The notes under the pieces are model-generated. The model worked only from the letters and a program-made list of their open reading frames with translations, had not been told where the DNA came from and made no database searches. From a gamma proteobacterium symbiont of Ctena orbiculata (lineage in GTDB: Bacteria; Pseudomonadota; Gammaproteobacteria; Chromatiales; Chromatiaceae): a DNA stretch of 64,000 bases. Shown in pieces: positions 63,260 to 64,000 of the stretch. Both the position numbers and the translations under genes were made by a program. Position 1 is the stretch's first letter. Every line of letters starts with the position of its first letter. The stretch spans positions 1-64,000 of the forward strand of contig QBVD01000063.1 in NCBI GenBank assembly GCA_003058525.1. The letters are read 5' to 3'.

Positions 63260-63916
63260 TCAACCATGTAATTGCAGAATCCGCCAGTTACGCTCCCTGG
63301 CGATCCCTGAGAGGATTTCGTCAGGGTTCACGGCAACCGGGTGTTCAACGGTCTCCAGAAGGGGAAGATCGTTGTGTGAATCGCTGTAGAACCAGCTTCC
63401 CCGCAGATCCTCTTGATGGTCATGCAGCCAATCGCGGAGGCGATTCACCTTGCCTTGCTTGAAGCTGGGTTCTCCCTCTACCTCTCCGGTATAGTGGCCG
63501 TCCAATCTCTCCGGCTCTGTGGCAATCAGGTGGTCGATTCCGAACTGTTGGGCGATTGGGGATGTAACAAATGCATTCGTGGCGGTAATGATCAGCAGTG
63601 TATCCCCTGCGTTACGGTGTTTTTCCACCAACTGACGGGATTGAGGACTGATGATGGGCAGGATTTTTGATTCGAGGAACTCTCTGCGCCAATCGAGTAG
63701 ATTTTCCATCGTATTGTCACGCAGCGGTCTCAGGGAGAAACGCTGAAACTCGAAGATATCCAGGCGGCCAGCCTTGTAGTCCTGGTAGAAACGATCGTTC
63801 TCCAGCTTATAAGCCTTGCCGTCCACAATCCCCCTTTCCACCAGGAACTCACCCCAAAGGTAATCCGAGTCCCCCGCCAGTAGGGTATTATCCAGGTCAA
63901 AAATTGCCAACGTCAT
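63260..63916 (-). CDS. HAD-IB family phosphatase
   Basis: The 218-residue product has HAD motif I in IFDLDNTLLAGDSDYLW, motif II in LLIITATNAFV, the Lys in SFKQGKVNRLRDWL and motif III in FYSDSHNDLPLL. The helical cap places it in subfamily IB, with SerB-like phosphatases; the substrate is not certain. The longer frame to 63991 would translate through a repeat element, so the ATG at 63916 opening MTLAIFDLDN is used. Confidence 0.9.
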   Translation of the reverse strand: MTLAIFDLDNTLLAGDSDYLWGEFLVERGIVDGKAYKLENDRFYQDYKAGRLDIFEFQRFSLRPLRDNTMENLLDWRREFLESKILPIISPQSRQLVEKHRNAGDTLLIITATNAFVTSPIAQQFGIDHLIATEPERLDGHYTGEVEGEPSFKQGKVNRLRDWLHDHQEDLRGSWFYSDSHNDLPLLETVEHPVAVNPDEILSGIARERNWRILQLHG

Positions 63917-63935
63917 ACTCGTGTAGTGTCCTGTA

Positions 63936-64000
63936 CTAGGGCCTGTTAACACTAATCCACTCCGCCCTGCAGGGACAAATATTTTGTCCACTAAGGCGAT
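63936..64000. mobile_element. Second MITE-like element, cut by window end
   Basis: CTAGGGCCTGTTAACACTAA then TCCA repeats the left end of the 7848-8118 element. What follows differs in sequence, but GGACAAATATTTTGTCC is a hairpin in the same place as the first internal stem of that element. The rest lies outside the window. Confidence 0.6.

Overview
The window looks like a chromosome segment from a sulfur-oxidising gammaproteobacterium, probably Chromatiales/Sedimenticola-like. This is inferred from gene content: flavocytochrome c sulfide dehydrogenase, many c-type cytochromes, a group 3b NiFe hydrogenase, pyruvate:ferredoxin oxidoreductase and the yacG-zapD pair. No sequence search was possible. 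I see no rRNA, tRNA or CRISPR array.

Layout. 0-1.9 kb is IS debris: an IS21 istB end, a frameshifted IS256 transposase and an istA fragment. 2.1-6.6 kb holds class Ia ribonucleotide reductase (nrdA, nrdB) behind two NrdR boxes. 7.3-14.5 kb holds a CBS protein, a nested pair of inverted-repeat elements, and a periplasmic sulfur/electron-transfer cluster: a DUF302 protein, two diheme cytochromes c, fccA-fccB, a secreted ankyrin protein and a NapC-type cytochrome. 14.6-17.6 kb holds class III ribonucleotide reductase (nrdD, a separately encoded glycyl-radical domain, nrdG), again behind two NrdR boxes. 17.8-22 kb holds housekeeping genes. 22.2-24.9 kb holds a three-gene transmembrane electron-transfer module (flavin/2Fe-2S reductase, b-type membrane protein, octaheme c). 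25-36.6 kb is accessory: a TSUP exporter, TPR and DUF502 proteins, a VPLPA-CTERM protein, an RND efflux pair whose 3' end is duplicated, and a dienelactone-hydrolase fold lacking its triad. 37-45.6 kb holds nifJ and the divergent hydBGDA hydrogenase with its protease. 45.7-48.1 kb holds a kinase-HDOD-GAF regulator.

The most distinctive region is 48.2-59 kb. A minus-strand operon encodes a dodecaheme quinol-dehydrogenase-like cytochrome, a Tat-exported four-cluster ferredoxin subunit, a Tat-exported molybdopterin oxidoreductase and a TorD chaperone. Divergent from it lie a PhnD-like periplasmic binding protein, a sensor kinase and an NtrC-type sigma-54 activator. The intergenic region has a near-consensus sigma-54 promoter and repeated GTTAC/GTAAC sites. 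The catalytic subunit has aspartate in place of the third FS0 cluster cysteine. The substrate is unknown to me; the XSR-type regulator layout recalls the arsenite Aio/Arx systems and the Mo-ligand cysteine recalls the polysulfide/thiosulfate/tetrathionate/arsenate branch.

59-64 kb holds an Ig-repeat secreted protein, a YceI protein, a HIRAN protein, small hypotheticals and an HAD phosphatase.

A dispersed repeat with consensus ends near CTAGGGCCTGTTAACACTAA recurs across the window. One copy is a complete 271-bp element with 28-bp terminal inverted repeats; remnants supply stop codons to at least three genes.
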